Below are positions 5,991-9,219 of a stretch of 9,219 nucleotides of DNA, one piece after another. Within the stretch, counting starts at the first letter, position 1; every line of letters starts with the position of its first letter. Origin of the DNA: Pelotomaculum_B sp964543575 (GTDB lineage: Bacteria > Bacillota > Desulfotomaculia > Desulfotomaculales > Pelotomaculaceae); the NCBI GenBank assembly GCA_964543575.1, contig CAZIYV010000134.1, positions 1 through 9,219 on the forward strand, in the 5' to 3' direction. The notes below the pieces were generated by a model. It was given only the letters and a program-made list of their open reading frames with translations, had not been told where the DNA came from and ran no database searches. Made by a program: the position numbers and the translations under genes.

Positions 5991-8006
5991 ATGCCCAGAT
6001 TTAAAGACCCCAGTCATACTTGCAAGTCATCAGACGCACCCAGGGTTGTTGACCCAAAATCGGCAAGAAGAAGTGTCGATCCGGCAGTCCTGGAAATGAT
6101 TGACCATGCAAGAGAAAAGGGAGTTATTACTACATTTGACCGCTTCGTTGCCCAGCAGCCGCAGTGCCAGGCTGGATATAAGGGGTTGTGCTGCCGCTTC
6201 TGCATGGCAGGCCCTTGCAGGATCAAGGCTGAAGAGGGACCCGGCAGTAAAGGAATCTGTGGCGCTTCCGCGTGGACAATCGCTGCCAGGAACACAGGTC
6301 TCTTGCTCTTGACAGGCGCCGCATCCCATAGTGAGCATGCCCACGTTATCCTAGAAACGGTACATAAAACTGCTCATGGCAAAGCGCCTGATTACAGTAT
6401 AAAAGATGTGGAAAAGCTTCACCGAGTTTGCGCTCGTGTCGGCCTAAGCACCGATGGCAAGGATGAACTAACCTTGGTCAGGGAATTATGCGATCTTGCT
6501 TTTAAAGATTTCAGCCGTTTAAAAGGAGAAGGTTTTTCCACCTGGGTACAGACAACAGTCACGTCGGACCGCAATGAAAAATTTACAAGTCATGACATTA
6601 TGCCAAGTGGTGTTTACAATGTCATTTCTGAACTGGTTACTCAGGCTCACGTCGGCATGGACAACGATCCGGTCAACCTTATTTTCTCCGCCCTTCGGGT
6701 CGCGCTTGCTGATTACGTCGGGATGCACATAGGCACCGACTTTTCCGACATACTTTTTGGGACTCCCAAGCCAGTACTTTCTGAAGCCAACTTCGGGATC
6801 ATAAATCCTGAGTATGTAAATATCGCCCTATACGGACATAATCCGGTTCTAAGCGAGCTTATTTGTGACGCCGCGGAATCCATGCAGGAAGAGGCAAAAG
6901 CTGCCGGGGCCAAGGGCATCCAGCTAATGGGTATCTGCTGTACGGGCAATGAAGTAATCATGCGGCGCGGGGTGCCCATATTAACTTCCTATGCGGCAGC
7001 TGAACTGCCGATTCTTACTGGAGCAATGGATGCCTATGTAGTGGACGTACAGTGTATAATGCCTTCAATCCGTACAGTGGCTGAGTGTTTCCATACCAGG
7101 ATTATCACCACCTCACCCATTGCTAAAATACCCGGTTCATATCATATTGACTTCCAGACGGAATATGCCCTGGAAAATGCCAGGACGGCTATCCGGTATG
7201 CAATTGAAGCGTTTGGCCTGAGGGATAAAGGCAGCTATCGCATACCTAAGGAAAAGTACAAGGTAATTGCAGGCTGGAGTTTAGAGGCGCTTTATGATCT
7301 GTTTGGTTCAGTTAATCCTGACAATCCGGTCAGCGTATTAACAGATGCCATTCTTGCCGGTGAAATAAAGGGCGTGGCCATGCTGGCCGGATGCAATAAC
7401 CTGAAACGGTTTCATGATGACAGCCATATAACTATTGCCAAAGAAATGATTAAAAATGATGTTTTTGTTATAGGCACCGGCTGTGCGATACAGGCTTGCG
7501 CCAGGGCCGGCCTCCTCGCGCCGGAAGCAATGGAATTGGCCGGAGGCGGACTCAAGAAGTTTCTGGCCAGAATCAGTGAAAATGCCGACCTGAAGGTGGG
7601 TCTGCCGCCGATCTTCCATATGGGTTCATGCGTAGACAACACACGCTGCAGCGATTTAATGATGGATATGGCAAAACAATTGGGTGTGGCAACTCCGAAA
7701 GTGCCATGGGTGGCCTCCGCGCCTGAAGCTATGAGCGGCAAGGCGGTATCAATTGGCTGTGGTTGCGTAGCCCTGGGAATGCCGGTGCATGTCGGCGCGA
7801 TGCCGCCGCTGGAGGGCAGCGACTTGATTCACAGCATAGTCACGCAAGTTGCTTCAGATGTTTATGGTGGATACTTTATGTTTGAAATGGATCCTGTCCT
7901 TGCAGCTCAGAAGATGTTGAACGCGCTGGAATACCGCACCTGGAAACTGGGCGTGCACCGAGAAGCTGCTGAGAAATATGAAACTGCTCTTTGCCAGAAC
8001 TACTAA
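5991..8006 (+). CDS. acsA: Anaerobic Ni-Fe carbon monoxide dehydrogenase, CODH/ACS beta subunit
   Basis: Interconverts CO2 and CO and supplies CO to AcsB through an internal tunnel in the cytoplasmic CODH/ACS complex. The 671-residue length is close to Moorella AcsA, and it resembles that protein along its length (compared from memory). D-cluster cysteines are Cys59 and Cys67; B-cluster cysteines are Cys68, Cys71, Cys76 and Cys90. C-cluster ligands are His283 (GHNP), Cys317 (GICCTGNE), Cys355 (VQCIMPS), Cys468 (GCNN), Cys498 (GTGCA) and Cys547 (GSCVDN). His113 and Lys584 (MSGKAV) match the acid-base residues. All catalytic metal ligands are therefore present. An unusual GCGCV (Cys590, Cys592) follows Lys584, where Moorella has GTWWV. 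ATG 5991 is fixed by AAGGAGGT. acsB follows after 26 bp, which favours the ACS-linked form over a free-standing CooS. Confidence 0.98.
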   Translation: MPRFKDPSHTCKSSDAPRVVDPKSARRSVDPAVLEMIDHAREKGVITTFDRFVAQQPQCQAGYKGLCCRFCMAGPCRIKAEEGPGSKGICGASAWTIAARNTGLLLLTGAASHSEHAHVILETVHKTAHGKAPDYSIKDVEKLHRVCARVGLSTDGKDELTLVRELCDLAFKDFSRLKGEGFSTWVQTTVTSDRNEKFTSHDIMPSGVYNVISELVTQAHVGMDNDPVNLIFSALRVALADYVGMHIGTDFSDILFGTPKPVLSEANFGIINPEYVNIALYGHNPVLSELICDAAESMQEEAKAAGAKGIQLMGICCTGNEVIMRRGVPILTSYAAAELPILTGAMDAYVVDVQCIMPSIRTVAECFHTRIITTSPIAKIPGSYHIDFQTEYALENARTAIRYAIEAFGLRDKGSYRIPKEKYKVIAGWSLEALYDLFGSVNPDNPVSVLTDAILAGEIKGVAMLAGCNNLKRFHDDSHITIAKEMIKNDVFVIGTGCAIQACARAGLLAPEAMELAGGGLKKFLARISENADLKVGLPPIFHMGSCVDNTRCSDLMMDMAKQLGVATPKVPWVASAPEAMSGKAVSIGCGCVALGMPVHVGAMPPLEGSDLIHSIVTQVASDVYGGYFMFEMDPVLAAQKMLNALEYRTWKLGVHREAAEKYETALCQNY

Positions 8007-8032
8007 ACGACGGATCGGGAGGGGGAAAAGAG

Positions 8033-9219
8033 ATGTCCGAGCAAATTCATTTTAATCAGATTTACGAAGGGTGCATAGAACCAGGCAAGGAGCCGAAAAA
8101 ACTTTTTCGCTCCATGTATAATGGCGCTATTACTGCCGTAAGTTACGCGGAAATCCTGCTCAACCAGGCCATAAGGGAATATGGAGGGAAACAGCCGGTT
8201 GGGTATCCGGACACTGCCTATAATATTCCGGTTATACGCTGCATGAGCGGCGAACAGGTTACCAGGCTGGGTGAATTGCCGCCGATTTTAAACCGGATGC
8301 GCGCCCAGATTAAAGAAGAAAAAACGTTCGAAAATATGCTGCTTTGGGGTGAATCTACCTGGTACGCAGCAGATATCATTGAGGCGCTGCGCTACCTCAA
8401 GCATACTCCTGAAAAACCGATCATGCAGCCGCCGTGGACCGGGTTTATCGGTGACCCGGTGGTTCGCCAGTATGGAATCAAGATGGTTGACTGGACCATC
8501 CCCGGTGAAGCTGTCATAGTAGGCCGCGCCAGGACCAGCAAAGATGCGAAAAAGATTGTTGACAGCCTCATGGCCAAGGGTTTAATGCTATTTCTTTCTG
8601 ATGAAATTATCGAGCAACTGCTCGAAGAAAATGTAAAATTAGGTTTAGACTATATTGCTTACCCGCTTGGCAACTTTACTCAGGTTGTACACGCCGCCAA
8701 CTACGCTCTGAGGGCCGGCATGATGTTCGGCGGGATACCACCGGGGGAACGTGAAGCACAACGGGATTACCAGCGCCGCAGGGTCCTTGCTTTTATTATG
8801 TACCTGGGCGAGCGGGACATGGTTAAAGACGCGGCCTGCGCCGGCGCCATCTTCACTGGTTTCCCCGTAATAACGGACCAGGTCCTTGGGGAAGACGAGC
8901 AGATTAGAGACTGGTTCGTATCAGAGCCTGACTATGAAAAAATAGTACAGACGGCCCTGGAAATACGGGGGATCAAGATCACCGCCATCGACATCGACGC
9001 TCCGATCACCATCGGCCCGGCGTTCGAAGGTGAGACCATCCGCAAGAAAGACATGTACTGCGGGTTCGGCGGACAGAAGACCCCGGGCTTTGAACTGGTG
9101 CGCATGATGGGGCCGGATGATATCGAGGACGGCAAGGTAACAGTGATCGGACCTGACATTGATTCGGTAGAGCCAGGCGCAATGCTGCCTATCGGTATAC
9201 TGGTCGATGTTTACGGCCG
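8033..9219 (+). CDS. acsB: Acetyl-CoA synthase (CODH/ACS alpha subunit), 5' part
   Basis: Joins CO from AcsA, a methyl group from the corrinoid protein and CoA into acetyl-CoA. The frame is open with no stop from ATG 8033 to the right edge, giving 395 codons of a protein that is about 730 residues in Moorella. The start follows GGGAGGGGG (8017-8025) by 7 nt. Conserved blocks match the bacterial AcsB N-terminus: YHGAI-like MYNGAITAVSYAEILLNQAI, VGYPDTAYNIPVIRC, PPWTGFIGDPVVRQYGIKMV, YIAYPLGNFTQ, HAANYALRAGMMFGG and IFTGFPVITDQ. GPAFEGETIRKKDMYCGFGG and the start of the central domain (LPIGILVDVYG) follow. This covers the N-terminal domain, which docks on CODH and lines the CO channel, plus the beginning of domain 2. 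The A-cluster cysteines lie beyond the window, so catalytic completeness cannot be checked. Confidence 0.97.
   Translation, partial: MSEQIHFNQIYEGCIEPGKEPKKLFRSMYNGAITAVSYAEILLNQAIREYGGKQPVGYPDTAYNIPVIRCMSGEQVTRLGELPPILNRMRAQIKEEKTFENMLLWGESTWYAADIIEALRYLKHTPEKPIMQPPWTGFIGDPVVRQYGIKMVDWTIPGEAVIVGRARTSKDAKKIVDSLMAKGLMLFLSDEIIEQLLEENVKLGLDYIAYPLGNFTQVVHAANYALRAGMMFGGIPPGEREAQRDYQRRRVLAFIMYLGERDMVKDAACAGAIFTGFPVITDQVLGEDEQIRDWFVSEPDYEKIVQTALEIRGIKITAIDIDAPITIGPAFEGETIRKKDMYCGFGGQKTPGFELVRMMGPDDIEDGKVTVIGPDIDSVEPGAMLPIGILVDVYG

Noticed and set aside
1..9219. CRISPR arrays, tRNA/rRNA genes, insertion sequences, riboswitches
   Set aside because: No spaced direct repeats, tRNA-like cloverleaf, transposase fragment, terminal repeats or recognisable riboswitch core were seen. 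Coding sequence fills nearly the whole window.

Overview
This window is a dense, single-strand block of Wood-Ljungdahl (reductive acetyl-CoA) pathway genes. All nine genes lie on the + strand. The moderate GC content, the strong AGGAGG-type ribosome binding sites, the TTG/GTG starts and the close protein resemblance to Moorella thermoacetica AcsA and AcsB (compared from memory) point to an anaerobic Bacillota of the Peptococcaceae/Desulfotomaculum/Pelotomaculum/Moorella type. That could be an acetogen, a sulfate reducer or a syntroph; the window cannot say which, nor whether the pathway runs towards acetyl-CoA or in reverse.

Layout. Bases 2-1285 hold the 3' part of an NAD(P)H/FAD oxidoreductase fused to a 2[4Fe-4S] ferredoxin domain and an MvhD-like tail. 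folE (GTP cyclohydrolase I, 1308-1868) makes the pterin precursor of tetrahydrofolate. metV (1899-2570) and metF (2567-3517) encode the two-subunit methylene-THF reductase and overlap by 4 bp. folD (3561-4430) and fchA (4446-5078) encode the methylene-THF dehydrogenase and a separate methenyl-THF cyclohydrolase. A CooC-type nickel-insertion ATPase follows (5142-5912). After a 78-bp AT-rich spacer with a perfect inverted repeat comes acsA (5991-8006), the CO dehydrogenase subunit. acsB (8033 to the right edge), the acetyl-CoA synthase subunit, is cut by the window before its A-cluster cysteines.

Together the genes cover folate supply, the methyl branch from methenyl-THF to methyl-THF with a probable electron-delivery module, metallocentre maturation, and the carbonyl-branch enzyme complex. 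Formate dehydrogenase, formyl-THF synthetase, the methyltransferase (acsE) and the corrinoid protein (acsC/acsD) are not in the window. Spacers are 15-78 bp and I see no convincing intrinsic terminator, so most or all of the block may be co-transcribed. The cooC-acsA spacer is the best candidate for an internal control point.

The core system is known biology. The points most worth a second look are the fused oxidoreductase beside metVF, where Moorella has hdrABC-mvhD; a Gln-to-Glu change at a catalytic position of FolD, which sits directly beside a dedicated cyclohydrolase; the operon-embedded folE; an extra CxxC in the CooC protein; a CGC motif near the active-site lysine of AcsA; and the palindrome upstream of acsA.
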